This document shows positions 19,329 to 28,767 of a stretch of 51,119 nucleotides of DNA, one piece after another (within the stretch, counting starts at the first letter, position 1; each line of letters begins with the position of its first letter). The notes beneath the pieces were generated by a model that was not told where the DNA came from, did not search any database, and worked only from the letters and a program-made list of their open reading frames with translations. Made by a program: the position numbers and the translations under genes. The DNA is from Oscillatoria sp. (GTDB lineage: Bacteria; Cyanobacteriota; Cyanobacteriia; Cyanobacteriales; Laspinemataceae): positions 1 through 51,119 of the forward strand of contig JAABSJ010000013.1 in the NCBI GenBank assembly GCA_011390515.1, given 5' to 3'.

Positions 19329-20654
19329 ATGTTCAACCCGTTAAAACTAAAAACCCGGATTTTACTGGGATATTCAGTGCCGTTATTGCTGTCCCTTGGC
19401 TTTGCCGCAGTGATTTCCGGCCAGACCCAGACCCTCCAACAAAAACTGGACACCGATGCGGCAGGACAACAAATCCTGGACAACTCGGAAAACATGGTTT
19501 CTGGCCTTTCCCAGATGCAGCGTTATAGTGCCAGCTTTTTAGTCAATCCCGAAGTTGATTTTTTAGTTGAATACGAAAAAAAATCTCAATTATTTGAAGA
19601 GTCTCTTGAATCCCTCGAACAGGAGCTTGAACACCCCGATTTGCAAATTCGCTTAGATAAAATTAAAGAATTAGGAAATCAAATCGATAGTTTGAATCGA
19701 TATTTGATGACTTTAACACAAACTCAAAGAAGAGACCAAGCCATTCGAGCTTTTGCAGCAGCAGAAAGTCGCAATCTTGCCCTAGAAATCACTCAAGCTC
19801 TGGATGATTTTATGGCGGTTCAAAACCAGCTTCAAGTGGGTAAGGTCGAAGCCACTCATCTTGCGATCGGGGTATTAAATGAGTGGGTGTGGGTGGGGAG
19901 TGTGGTTTTAGTCCTGTTCACCCTGACGATTTCTACCGCATGGACTTATCGAATCGTCCAGGCGATCGCCGATCCCCTGCTTTCCCTCCAATCTACTGCC
20001 AAGGAAATCACCCATAACATCTTAGTCAGTGAAACCCTCTTGACTCGCCACACTGAGGACTTGAGTCAAACCAGCGCCGTCCTGGAGAGCCTAACTCAAT
20101 CTGCGGATCTTCACGCTCAAGAGACCGAATCCACCCAGGTTCAAGTCGCTCAGATAGAAGATAAAATGCTTTCTTTGAGAGGGCATCTAGGCAAAATCTA
20201 TGGACTCACGCACCGGGTGACCGATTTAGCTTCTCAAACCAATCTGTTAGCGCTTCATGCCGGGGTTGAGTCCCAGCGACCCGGATTGGAATGTCACTGT
20301 CTGGATGCGGTAGCGACGAAAATGCGAACCTTAGCCACGGAAACCCAAAAATCGGCCAAGGAAGTGAATACCCTCGTCACCCAACTCGAAATCGAGCCCC
20401 ATTCGGTTCCGATGGCACTGGAAGAACCGGAGCAAAATGTGGAACCGATTTGGAGTGCGATCGGTGAACTTGCCACCCAGACTCAGGTCATTTCCAAGGG
20501 AAGTCAGCAGCAAGCTACGGCGATTCAACAAGTGTTCGAGGCTCTGGACTCGCCCTATCAAACCGCCCGAGAAACGGCTCAGACTTTAAGCGAAACCAAA
20601 ATTCGCCTTCAACAACTCAACCGAGACACTCATCAGTTGTTGGAACTGTTATAA
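19329..20654 (+). CDS. Methyl-accepting chemotaxis protein with degenerate signalling tip
   Basis: This 441-residue protein has a membrane segment near residues 9-30, a CHASE3-like periplasmic helical region (about 35-180) and a second membrane segment near 190-212. The cytoplasmic coiled coil is short. At the place of the kinase-contact tip it reads QTNLLALHAGVESQRPGLEC instead of the conserved [20 protein letters not shown] pattern kept in the two neighbouring receptors. The Glu-Ala-Arg-Ala-Gly-Glu core is lost while the frame stays open, so it is not a simple pseudogene. It may bind arrays poorly, act as a modulator, or be decaying. ATG 19329 begins MFNPLKLKTR, like the start of the receptor at 23203. 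Confidence 0.82.
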   Translation: MFNPLKLKTRILLGYSVPLLLSLGFAAVISGQTQTLQQKLDTDAAGQQILDNSENMVSGLSQMQRYSASFLVNPEVDFLVEYEKKSQLFEESLESLEQELEHPDLQIRLDKIKELGNQIDSLNRYLMTLTQTQRRDQAIRAFAAAESRNLALEITQALDDFMAVQNQLQVGKVEATHLAIGVLNEWVWVGSVVLVLFTLTISTAWTYRIVQAIADPLLSLQSTAKEITHNILVSETLLTRHTEDLSQTSAVLESLTQSADLHAQETESTQVQVAQIEDKMLSLRGHLGKIYGLTHRVTDLASQTNLLALHAGVESQRPGLECHCLDAVATKMRTLATETQKSAKEVNTLVTQLEIEPHSVPMALEEPEQNVEPIWSAIGELATQTQVISKGSQQQATAIQQVFEALDSPYQTARETAQTLSETKIRLQQLNRDTHQLLELL

Positions 20655-21125
20655 TCAGGGTCTGGGTAGGGAGTATTTCTACTTGGTTCTTCCTATTCAC
20701 CCCCTAGCCGTCCGTCGTGATTGCCAGTTCTTAGTCGTGAATTGGGGTGTATCTTGATGCGGCCTGGAATGGGTGGCGATCGCATTTTTGATTAAAACTC
20801 GGTTTTCTCTCTTCTCCAAGCGCAGAACTGTGTCCCTGTATCCGCACCCAAAGAGCCTATCGGTTGTTTCTTCAGACCCCTGCGCTATGGACACAGTTTC
20901 AACATGGAATGAGCGCCTCGGTGAAGGAGCTAACCATCCCAGGAACCTTTAAAAGCCTCCAGCATCGAAACGGTAAAGAGTAGACTTTAGGTATCACTAG
21001 ATACACTGGACTGAGCCAAAACAATCGAGTTCAGGCTAAGGTAAAACCAGAATTATCAGGTGAACCGTTGCTGAGGGCCGATTCAAGAGTGCCTCAGCGC
21101 ATCACCCCTTATGAGGAATAAAAAT
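20655..21125. other. Intergenic region between two receptor genes
   Basis: This 471-base gap has no supported gene. It contains a perfect 10-bp inverted repeat AACTGTGTCC (20826-20835) and GGACACAGTT (20889-20898) with a 53-base loop, of unknown role. Confidence 0.5.
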
Positions 21126-22574
21126 ATGAGGTTAGGGCGAAAGCTTTATATAGGATTCGCAATTCCTACCCTGTGTTTGGCCGGGTTAGGGATTTATTCC
21201 CTAATTTCTTTTGCCAATATTGATCGGCAAGTCGAAACCATCTATGATGATCGCGTCGTGCCGTTACAGCAGTTAAAGGTAATTTCCGATGATTACGGAA
21301 TCTCCGTGATTGATGCAGTGAATAAGGCTGATCAGGGTTTGTGGACGATGGAACAGGCGTTGCAATCGGTCAGAACCGCTCTTGATCAGATAGAAGTGAA
21401 CTGGCAGGCTTATAAAAGCACGAAACTCACCCCCGAGGAGATGAGTCTTGCTCGGGAAGTAGAGCAATTGTTCGTTCGGGCCGAGCGCGATATTGATCGT
21501 CTCCAACTGGCTTTGCAGACTGGAAACCGGGCTGTTGTCAGCGAATTTAATGGCTATCTCTATGAAGTGATCGACCCGCTCACGGAGAAAATCAATGAGT
21601 TAATTAATTTACAGTTAGAAATTGCCAAACAAGAACGGGAAAAAGCAGCCGAAGTTTACCAAAGCACCCAAATTATTTTTATTCCCTTGTTGTCCCTGGC
21701 TTTATTGGTGGGTTCACCCCTGGGTTTTGCGATTATTCGAGGGGCGATCTCCGCTACCCTGACGGATCTCATCAATACTCTTGCCAGCACCTCAACTCAG
21801 ATTGCCAGCGCCATCACAGAGCAGGAACAGATTGCCCAGCAGCAAGCGGGATCCGTGCATCAAACCAGTGTCGCAATGGAACAATTAAATCGTTCCGCCG
21901 CTCAAGCGGCCCATCAAGCGAGCGCATCGGCCACCGGGGCCGAACAAGCCCTCACCCTCACCGGATCCGGGACTCAAGCGGTCGATCTCACCCTGGAGGA
22001 AATGGCCAAACTCAATCAAACCGTGGGGTTGATGCGATCGCGGGTGGAGGAACTGAGCGAACGCGCTAATCAAATTGGTGCGATCGCCGGGCTTGTTAGC
22101 GATTTAGCCACTCAAACCCGTGTCCTCGCTCTCAATGCTGCTGTAGAAGCAGTCCGCGCCGGAGAACAAGGCAAAGGATTTGGGGTCGTTGCCACGGAGA
22201 TTCGCAAATTAGCCGATCAAAGTCATCGATCTGCCGAAAAAATCAATCTCCTCGTCACCGACATCGAACAAGCCCTCAAATCTACTGTCCTCGCCAGTGG
22301 CGAAAGTTCCGAAAGCGTCGCCGAAGGGATCCGCATTGTTGGGGAAACTCAAGCCACCTTTGAAGGGGTGCGAAATGCCATTAATCAAGTGGCAGTCAAT
22401 GTCTCCGAAATCTCTCTCAATAGCAAAGAACAAGCCAATGCTATCCAACAAGTCCTCACCGCTATGAACGAGCTGAATCAAGGGGCTTCCCAAAGTGCCA
22501 CCGGGATCACTCAAGTCAAAATTGGGACCCAACGACTGAAAGAAGCAGCTTTGCATCTCAAGTCCGTGGTTTAA
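21126..22574 (+). CDS. Methyl-accepting chemotaxis protein (4HB-type sensor)
   Basis: ATG 21111 is possible, but ATG 21126 is preferred because GAGGA at 21113-21117 gives it an 8-base-spaced ribosome-binding site and the protein then starts [11 protein letters not shown] like its relatives. The 482-residue receptor has a membrane segment near residues 6-28, a periplasmic four-helix-bundle domain ([19 protein letters not shown] motif) to about 175, and a second membrane segment near 180-205. The cytoplasmic signalling domain follows, with the intact tip [19 protein letters not shown]. It senses an unknown stimulus and should control CheA. No clear HAMP domain is visible. It does not end in a CheR-tethering pentapeptide. 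Confidence 0.93.
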   Translation: MRLGRKLYIGFAIPTLCLAGLGIYSLISFANIDRQVETIYDDRVVPLQQLKVISDDYGISVIDAVNKADQGLWTMEQALQSVRTALDQIEVNWQAYKSTKLTPEEMSLAREVEQLFVRAERDIDRLQLALQTGNRAVVSEFNGYLYEVIDPLTEKINELINLQLEIAKQEREKAAEVYQSTQIIFIPLLSLALLVGSPLGFAIIRGAISATLTDLINTLASTSTQIASAITEQEQIAQQQAGSVHQTSVAMEQLNRSAAQAAHQASASATGAEQALTLTGSGTQAVDLTLEEMAKLNQTVGLMRSRVEELSERANQIGAIAGLVSDLATQTRVLALNAAVEAVRAGEQGKGFGVVATEIRKLADQSHRSAEKINLLVTDIEQALKSTVLASGESSESVAEGIRIVGETQATFEGVRNAINQVAVNVSEISLNSKEQANAIQQVLTAMNELNQGASQSATGITQVKIGTQRLKEAALHLKSVV

Positions 22575-23202
22575 CGACCGAGCCTAGCCTGTTATACTCC
22601 ATTCGTTTCTGGTCAGTCTGCACAAACTGACACCATCACGGGTGCGGTTATACGAACGGAAGTTCTGTCGATGATACAGAGAACACAGACTTGACAACGC
22701 CCGATTGGGTATGATTCCTTCTGTGGATTGAAAACCGGAGTTCCCCCCAACTCCCCTCTCACGCCAGGGGCCACCCGTCAGGAGGCGAATTTACCATGAA
22801 AATCTGGCATGAAGCGATCGCCACCCAGATTGGGCAATGTCAATTATTTCCCTGTACTCCATTTAGCCCGGAAACAAAAAGATGCTCCCAGGTCTCAACA
22901 AAGCATCTTTACTCATGAACTCAGAGTCAAAATTTCTAGTGCATTCATTGCATTAATTCACAGAACATTTATCCCACTCGTTAGGCGGAAACTTGACTCA
23001 GGCTCCAACCAACATCCGTTGTTTACTCAGACTAACTCAGGACTTCCGAATATTTGGAGAATTCACGCTAAATGTAGAGGTGATTCGCTCCTGATGCCTC
23101 TACATTTAGGGTTTAACTTTAAAGATTGCGCAAGTCCTGTAACTGAGTTCTCATCTTTATTATTGATAGCCATTCACATCTAGATCCCTATTTTTACAGC
23201 TT
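22575..23202. other. Intergenic region with a MITE-like element
   Basis: This 628-base gap lies between two receptor genes. The left part holds nothing I recognise. The right part carries the inverted-repeat element listed at 23038-23139. A 124-codon open frame at 22809-23183 is not supported because it runs across that element. Confidence 0.6.
23038..23139. repeat. MITE-like inverted-repeat element
   Basis: The ends CAGGACTTCCGAAT (23038-23051) and ATTGCGCAAGTCCTG (23125-23139) are imperfect inverted repeats. Inside is a perfect 13-bp stem, CTAAATGTAGAGG at 23068-23080 and CCTCTACATTTAG at 23097-23109, with a 16-base loop. The CAGGACTT-GCG ends resemble terminal repeats of small non-autonomous elements common in filamentous cyanobacteria, from memory. 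Confidence 0.6.
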
Positions 23203-24654
23203 ATGTTGAACCATTTTAAATTAAAAAATCGCATGATTATGGGATATTCGATTCCCATTTTATTATTGTTGATGTTGACGGTATTCGTATATTGGAAAAT
23301 CCTCAAAATTTCCCAGACATTACAACAAATTGAATCAACTCAGTCTGTTATCAAAATTAGACAAGATTTAGATTATAGTTATCGCGGCATGGCAATATAT
23401 ATCCGAGGATATTTACTATTTAATACTGAAGACTTATTGCTTAAATATGAAACAGAAAAAAATCAGTTTAATCAAGCAGTTTTCATGGGGAGAGATACCA
23501 TAAAAGACTTGGGGCAACGTCAGCGCAATGAAGAAATGCTGGCCCTGCAACAACAATATGATGATTTTTCCCAACAACTGATTACTTTAGTCAAGGAAAA
23601 CAAAAGTAGAGAAGCCATTGATCTGTTAAAAACCGGGGAGGGCCAAAACTATATCCAGAGTTTTGTAGAATTGAGCCAGGAATTTAACGCTGCCGAGGAG
23701 GAGATTTTAAATCAGGCAAATGCTGAAGCCAAAACAGCCATCAATAGTTTAACCGTAGCCCTCCTCTTGGGTGCAGTTCTATGTCTGGGCTTCTCTGCGA
23801 TCGCTGCCTTTGGAATTTCATCAGGAATTTCCCGCACGATCGCCCAGGCAGTTAGCCGCATTGCCAACTCATCTACAGAAATTGCTGCCACCTTAGAACA
23901 ACAAGAACGCACCACTGCTCTAGCAGCCAGTTCCGTCAATGAAACCACAAGCACAATGGACGAACTGGAAGCCTCATCCCGTCAATCTGCTGAACAAGCT
24001 CAGTCCTCCGCCGACGGTGCGCGGCAGGCACTACATTTGACCGAAATCGGGACCCAATCGATCGGACGCAGCCTAGAATCCCAGGGAATCTTAAAAGAAA
24101 AAGTCACGGGGATCGCCCAGCAAATTTTACACCTGAGTGAACAAACATCTCAGATTGGAACTATATCAAAATTGGTCAGTGAAATTGCCAATCAAACCAA
24201 TATGTTAGCCTTGAATGCAGCGGTAGAAGCGATGCGAGCGGGAGAACAAGGGAAAGGTTTTGCGGTGGTAGCCAGCGAAATCCGTAAGCTGGCGGACCAA
24301 AGCCAAAAATCAGCTCATAAAATTAACACCTTAGTCGGGGATATTCAGGGGGCGATTCATTCTACGGTCCTCGTCACCCATGAAGGAACAAAAACCGTCG
24401 ATCGCGGGGTAAATATCGCCCGAGAAACTGCCGATGCCTTGAATGGCGTTCGGGATTCTATCAACGATGTGGTGATGAGTTCTCAACAAATTGCCTTGAA
24501 TGCCCAACAACAAGTCACGGCGATCGCGCAAGTGGTTGAAGCCATGAATTCCTTGAATCTGGGAGCCGCAGAAACGGTTAAGGGAATCGCGACAACCCGA
24601 CAAAGTACGGAACAACTCAACGCCGCAAGTCTGGATTTAAAAGCCATTATTTAA
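23203..24654 (+). CDS. Methyl-accepting chemotaxis protein (CHASE3-type sensor)
   Basis: This 483-residue receptor starts MLNHFKLKNRM and has a first membrane segment near residues 9-30, a CHASE3-like periplasmic helical domain (about 35-180, YRGMAIYIRGYLLF motif) and a second membrane segment near 183-205. The cytoplasmic signalling domain is intact, with [19 protein letters not shown] at the kinase-contact tip. It is a likely paralogue of the degenerate receptor at 19329, which has the same sensor layout. No HAMP domain or C-terminal pentapeptide is evident. It is the last gene of cluster 1 and faces the NnrU-like gene. Confidence 0.93.
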   Translation: MLNHFKLKNRMIMGYSIPILLLLMLTVFVYWKILKISQTLQQIESTQSVIKIRQDLDYSYRGMAIYIRGYLLFNTEDLLLKYETEKNQFNQAVFMGRDTIKDLGQRQRNEEMLALQQQYDDFSQQLITLVKENKSREAIDLLKTGEGQNYIQSFVELSQEFNAAEEEILNQANAEAKTAINSLTVALLLGAVLCLGFSAIAAFGISSGISRTIAQAVSRIANSSTEIAATLEQQERTTALAASSVNETTSTMDELEASSRQSAEQAQSSADGARQALHLTEIGTQSIGRSLESQGILKEKVTGIAQQILHLSEQTSQIGTISKLVSEIANQTNMLALNAAVEAMRAGEQGKGFAVVASEIRKLADQSQKSAHKINTLVGDIQGAIHSTVLVTHEGTKTVDRGVNIARETADALNGVRDSINDVVMSSQQIALNAQQQVTAIAQVVEAMNSLNLGAAETVKGIATTRQSTEQLNAASLDLKAII

Positions 24655-24666
24655 AATTAACCAGAT

Positions 24667-24726
24667 CTCCCCCATCTCCCCCATCTCCCCCATCCCCCCA
24701 ATCTCCCCCATCTCCCCCATCTCCCT
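24667..24726. repeat. CTCCCCCAT microsatellite between convergent genes
   Basis: About seven units of the 9-base motif ATCTCCCCC, with minor variants, fill the gap between the receptor stop and the end of the NnrU-like gene. The same motif recurs inside the kinase gene at 28070-28180 and, on the other strand, near 36775-36803. Confidence 0.85.
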
Positions 24727-24727
24727 C

Positions 24728-25477
24728 TTACCAAGGGACATTACTGGTGGCCCGCATTAACAAGGGGTGAACCCACCAGAAACCGAGGGTAAACACCGTG
24801 ACGCCCAGATATGCGGGACGTAGAAATTCATCCCATTTGAGGGTTTGGCGACCCTGGGCGATCGCCAGAAAGGGAATCACTGAGGTGCGAGCTTTAACTG
24901 CCTCAAAGGCTTCTCCATATCGGGCTTTCATGCGCCGATCGCCATGCCAAACCGCAAATAAATGGTGCAACACCAAACCAATGGAGGTCACCAAGGTAAA
25001 CGAGGTCCCAATCCACAGGGTATGGGCAAGACACCAAATCACTTGACCCACCATTTGGGGATGGCGACTAATTCTGATAATTCCGGTTTCAAATAAGTGT
25101 ACTTGCGGCTTGGCGATCGCCGCCACTTCTAACAAATTAAACGTCGCCGGGTAGAGAAACAGAAACGAAATCCCCGAGAGGGTCCAGACCAACGGCATCA
25201 CCCCAGGCACACCCTGAACTTGCCACAGTTGTAAGCCATCGTAGCGGTGGTTAAAGAAATAAATAATCAGCACCACGGCAAAGGGGAGACTCACCAGAGC
25301 GAACAAAACGCGGTACAAGCGGGGGCCGATCAGTTTTTCCCCCCGAGGGCGCAGGGCCGCTAATCCACTATGGGCGATCGCGAACCCAAACAACAGCCCG
25401 ATCATTATAAAATGGCTAGAAGTCAACCAATCTGAGAACATCCCAAGCTCTTTCCCACTCCAAATATCCAACTCCAA
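24728..25477 (-). CDS. NnrU-family membrane protein
   Basis: This 249-residue integral membrane protein has about six hydrophobic segments and the family landmarks GFAIAHSGLAALR near the N-terminus and GIIRISRHPQMVGQVIWCLAH near the middle. NnrU proteins were named from denitrification loci; plant 15-cis-zeta-carotene isomerase (Z-ISO) is a haem-containing relative. Which role applies here cannot be told from sequence; the two His residues in the conserved segments could be haem ligands. ATG 25477 is used, with ATG 25441 (MFSDWL) as alternative. It is divergent from rbcR. Confidence 0.85.
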   Translation of the reverse strand: MELDIWSGKELGMFSDWLTSSHFIMIGLLFGFAIAHSGLAALRPRGEKLIGPRLYRVLFALVSLPFAVVLIIYFFNHRYDGLQLWQVQGVPGVMPLVWTLSGISFLFLYPATFNLLEVAAIAKPQVHLFETGIIRISRHPQMVGQVIWCLAHTLWIGTSFTLVTSIGLVLHHLFAVWHGDRRMKARYGEAFEAVKARTSVIPFLAIAQGRQTLKWDEFLRPAYLGVTVFTLGFWWVHPLLMRATSNVPW

Positions 25478-26001
25478 CAGACCCTTGCGATCCCTGACCG
25501 GGCTAGTTCAGATTGCCACAGATGCCGGACCAGATGCTCCAAGCTCGTCGGAGGTGAAAACATTTTAAGGCATCCATTAACAAAAAGCGATGGGGGTTTT
25601 ATCCTCTCGGGGTGGATTCTATATCCAACTGACCGATGGATCAACCCGTTATGAGTGGGTTCGTCAGTTCAACTATAAGATAAACTGAATCAGTTATCAG
25701 ATCTCCATTAGCAGGGGATCATAATTTTTGACAGAGGGGATCGTACTCTCTGCTTTGACGGGATCGCCGATCGCCACCTAGTTTTGCTTTTATCGTAGAT
25801 AGGGCTATCTCCGGCGATTTGGTAAACTCCCATACAACCTGACGACTGATTATCCAGGACTAGAATGGCAAGTTATGCTATTTTCCCTCGCCTGCCGAGA
25901 TTGATTCATCCCATAGCAAGATTGAACCTGCCTATTCCCTGTCCATTGATGTTAATCCGTCGGTTGCCATCAGACCCTTTGCCCCTTTCAGGTTTAGCAG
26001 T
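25478..26001. other. Divergent intergenic region between NnrU-like gene and rbcR
   Basis: This 524-base gap should contain promoters of both flanking genes. The only clear structure is the palindrome at 25679-25698. No gene or RNA was recognised. Confidence 0.5.
25679..25698. promoter_or_regulatory. Possible LysR-type operator palindrome
   Basis: GATAAACTGAATCAGTTATC contains AACTGA-A-TCAGTT, a near-perfect dyad with AT-rich outer arms. LysR regulators such as RbcR bind short dyads in divergent promoter regions, but this one lies about 300 bases from rbcR. The assignment is a guess from location and symmetry. Confidence 0.25.
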
Positions 26002-27012
26002 ATGTCCGATCTACCTTTCACTTTAGATCAGTTACGCATTCTCAAAGCGATCGCCGCTGAGGGCAGCTTTAAACGTGCGGCAGATAGTTTATACGTTTCT
26101 CAGCCCGCCGTCAGCCTACAGGTGCAAAACCTAGAGCGGCAGTTGGATGTCCCATTATTTGACCGAGGAGGGCGGCGCGCCCAACTCACAGAAGCTGGAC
26201 ACCTCTTGCTCAGTTATGGCGAAAAAATTCTGACCCTTTGTCAGGAAACCTGTCGCGCCATCGAGGATTTGCAAAACCTTCAAGGTGGGACCTTGATTGT
26301 CGGGGCTTCCCAAACCACCGGGACCTATCTCCTGCCTCGGATGATTGGGATGTTTCGGCAGAAGTATCCTGATGTCGCGGTGCAATTGCACGTTCATTCT
26401 ACCAGGCGGACCGCTTGGAGTGTCGCCAATGGACAAATCGACCTGGCGATCGTTGGAGGTGAAGTCCCCCCGGAACTCCAAGATTCCCTCGAAATCCAGC
26501 CTTATGCTGAAGATGAACTGGCTTTAATTCTGCCGGTGTTTCATCCCTTTGCCAAACTTGAAAAAATTCAAAAAGAAGACCTTTATAAGCTACAGTTCAT
26601 CGCCCTGGACTCCCAATCGACCATCCGTAAGGTCATTGATCAAGTGCTTTCTCGTTGTGATATTGATACCCGCCGTCTCAAATTGGAGATGGAACTCAAT
26701 TCGATTGAGGCGATTAAAAATGCGGTTCAGTCCGGTTTGGGCGCTGCTTTTGTTTCGATTTCTGCCATCGAAAAAGAGTTGCAAATGGGCATTCTCAACC
26801 GCGCCACCATTGAGGGAGTTGTGGTTAAGCGAATGCTGTCGGTGATTTACAATCCCAATCGGTATCGTTCTAAAGCGGCTGAGGCGTTTAGTCAAGAAAT
26901 TTTACCCCAGTTCTCGACTCAACCTTGGGTGGATAGCTCACTGGAAAAACCCTTAGAATTTATGGAGGTAGAACCCCTAAAACCCGTTTCCACCAATTCA
27001 ACGATTAGCTAA
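26002..27012 (+). CDS. rbcR: LysR-family regulator, RbcR type
   Basis: This 336-residue protein has an N-terminal winged helix-turn-helix (residues about 6-65, [20 protein letters not shown]) and a C-terminal effector domain (about 95-300). The start [20 protein letters not shown] and the segment [18 protein letters not shown] are, from memory, near-invariant in cyanobacterial RbcR proteins, which regulate RuBisCO and carbon-acquisition genes. ATG 26002 is the first good start. A long inverted repeat just after the stop may end its transcript. Confidence 0.93.
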   Translation: MSDLPFTLDQLRILKAIAAEGSFKRAADSLYVSQPAVSLQVQNLERQLDVPLFDRGGRRAQLTEAGHLLLSYGEKILTLCQETCRAIEDLQNLQGGTLIVGASQTTGTYLLPRMIGMFRQKYPDVAVQLHVHSTRRTAWSVANGQIDLAIVGGEVPPELQDSLEIQPYAEDELALILPVFHPFAKLEKIQKEDLYKLQFIALDSQSTIRKVIDQVLSRCDIDTRRLKLEMELNSIEAIKNAVQSGLGAAFVSISAIEKELQMGILNRATIEGVVVKRMLSVIYNPNRYRSKAAEAFSQEILPQFSTQPWVDSSLEKPLEFMEVEPLKPVSTNSTIS

Positions 27013-27089
27013 ACAGATTTTAGATTTTAGATGACCCGATTGGAGAACGAAGCTCTATCAATTCTAGCATCTGAAATCTAAAATTTGTT
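27012..27089. repeat. Long inverted repeat between rbcR and the kinase gene
   Basis: The 22-base arms 27012-27033 and 27068-27089 match as inverted repeats with two mismatches, around a 34-base loop. The arms are rich in TTTAGATTT/AAATCTAAA. The element begins at the last base of the rbcR stop codon. It could act as a terminator or be a short mobile repeat. Confidence 0.7.
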
Positions 27090-27111
27090 CGGTAACATTA
27101 CGGCATTTGAT

Positions 27112-28527
27112 ATGGAAATTTACTGCACTCGTCCGGGCTGCTTGCGTCCTCAAAATAGTTTTGCTGATCTCGATGATACGACCACCCTCAAAACAATCCA
27201 GCAAAAATTTTGTACTACTTGTGGGATGCCGTTGATTTTAGATGGTCGGTATCTGCCGGTGCGGTTACTGGGTCAAGGGGGTTTTGGGGCGGCTTTTCTG
27301 GCTCGCGATCGCCGCACTCCAGCCATGCGAACCTGTGTGGTCAAGCAATTCCAACCGGCTGGAGACCTGGGTCCCCAACAGTTGGCGATCGCCCATACCC
27401 TCTTTGAACGGGAGGCCGAAGTCCTCGAACGCCTTGGCAACAAACACCCCCAAATCCCTGATTTAATGGCGTTCTTTCCCCTGGAAATTTCCAGTCAAAT
27501 TCCCGGCAAACAAGACCGTTTTTTTTATTTAGTTCAGGAGTTTATTGATGGTCAAAATCTCGAAGAAGAATTAAAATCACAAGGGAATTTCTCCGAGGAA
27601 CAAGTGCGGGAGGTGTTTGTTGAAATGCTGAAAATTCTCTCCTTTGTTCATGAAAATGACACGATTCATCGGGATATCAAGCCCTCGAATATTATGCGGG
27701 CCAAAACCAATGGTCGCCTCTATTTATTAGATTTTGGTGCCGTCAAACAAGTCACCCAATCCCCCGGGGTGACTAGCAGTGGACGCTCCACCGGCATTTA
27801 TTCTATGGGGTTTGCTCCTCCCGAACAAATGGCAGGGCGCACGGTATTTCCCTCGACGGATTTATATGCCTTAGCGGTGACTTGCATCATGTTACTCACG
27901 GGAAAAGAACCCCAAGAGTTATTCGATGCCTATAGCAATGAATGGAATTGGCGAAGTCAAGCAACTCTGAGCGATCGCTTCGCTGATATTTTGGACCGCC
28001 TCCTCCTCTCTACCCCCAGTCAGCGCTTCCAAGGAGCTCAAGAAGTCCTAACCGCCCTCAACGCCACCTCCCCACCCCCCCCATCTCCCATTTCTCCCCC
28101 ATCCCCCCCATCCCCCATTTCTCCCCCATCCCCCCCATCCCCCATTTCTCCCCTATCTCCCATTTCCCCCTCATCCCCCCACTTCTCCACCTTCGAGGTC
28201 CTACGAGGAGCAGCCTTTACCGGATTTGAAGGGGGCCTACTGTTAATTGTTTTACGAAGTTTGGGATTTGCACCGGCGATCAGCACGATCGCCTGGTTAC
28301 TGATATTAACTGCCCTGATTTTCGTTCAATATCGTCGGCTTATTGAAAAGTATGATTTACTCATTCTCGCCGTTGTCACCTTGGGAATTGTCTTCTTTAT
28401 TCCGCCTTTTAATCAGGCATTTTTATGGGAAGCTATATTATTTATCCCAGTTTTTGCAAGTTGTTGTGCCGTGGCATTTACCGCACTATTTCGTTTAATT
28501 TCAAAGCTAATCGCTAAATTCTTATAA
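27112..28527 (+). CDS. Serine/threonine protein kinase with Cys-rich N-terminus and C-terminal membrane domain
   Basis: The frame opens at TTG 27085, within the inverted repeat; ATG 27112 is preferred because it starts MEIYCTRPGC. The 471-residue protein begins with a short zinc-ribbon-like segment (CTRPGC ... CTTCGMP, four Cys). The kinase domain spans about 45-310: Gly-rich LLGQGGFGAAF, Lys78 in VVKQF, catalytic Asp188 in IHRDIKPSNI and LLDFGAVKQ. A linker at about 320-365 is almost all Pro and Ser, encoded by a CCCCCAT-type microsatellite. Four hydrophobic segments follow. It is a membrane-tethered Hanks-type kinase of unknown target. The PstS-like gene 240 bases downstream may belong with it. 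Confidence 0.9.
   Translation: MEIYCTRPGCLRPQNSFADLDDTTTLKTIQQKFCTTCGMPLILDGRYLPVRLLGQGGFGAAFLARDRRTPAMRTCVVKQFQPAGDLGPQQLAIAHTLFEREAEVLERLGNKHPQIPDLMAFFPLEISSQIPGKQDRFFYLVQEFIDGQNLEEELKSQGNFSEEQVREVFVEMLKILSFVHENDTIHRDIKPSNIMRAKTNGRLYLLDFGAVKQVTQSPGVTSSGRSTGIYSMGFAPPEQMAGRTVFPSTDLYALAVTCIMLLTGKEPQELFDAYSNEWNWRSQATLSDRFADILDRLLLSTPSQRFQGAQEVLTALNATSPPPPSPISPPSPPSPISPPSPPSPISPLSPISPSSPHFSTFEVLRGAAFTGFEGGLLLIVLRSLGFAPAISTIAWLLILTALIFVQYRRLIEKYDLLILAVVTLGIVFFIPPFNQAFLWEAILFIPVFASCCAVAFTALFRLISKLIAKFL
28066..28184. repeat. Pro/Ser-coding microsatellite inside the kinase gene
   Basis: Repeated CCCATTTCTCCCCCATCCCC units of about 27 bases encode PSPISPPSP repeats. The DNA motif matches the intergenic microsatellite at 24667. 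Confidence 0.85.
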
Positions 28528-28767
28528 GTTATTTAGCCAACTATTCATACCGATTACCTAGGACAAACTAAAACTTAACCTTCAACAAAACAGGTTTGTT
28601 TGAGTTCAGATTAAACCTAAACACTTAATCCGAAACCCGTGAAACCCTCCTGAGCTTTGCATCAAAAATGTCTGATTTATCTAGTTGAAATTTACTATCA
28701 GTCGCCCAACCCATCCCCAACCTATCTGACTCAAGGTCTCAACCCTAACCTCGTTTAATTATCAGCA

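Noticed and set aside
22809..23183. 124-codon plus-strand frame before the third receptor
   Set aside because: It runs through the MITE-like inverted repeat and its product has no coherent features.
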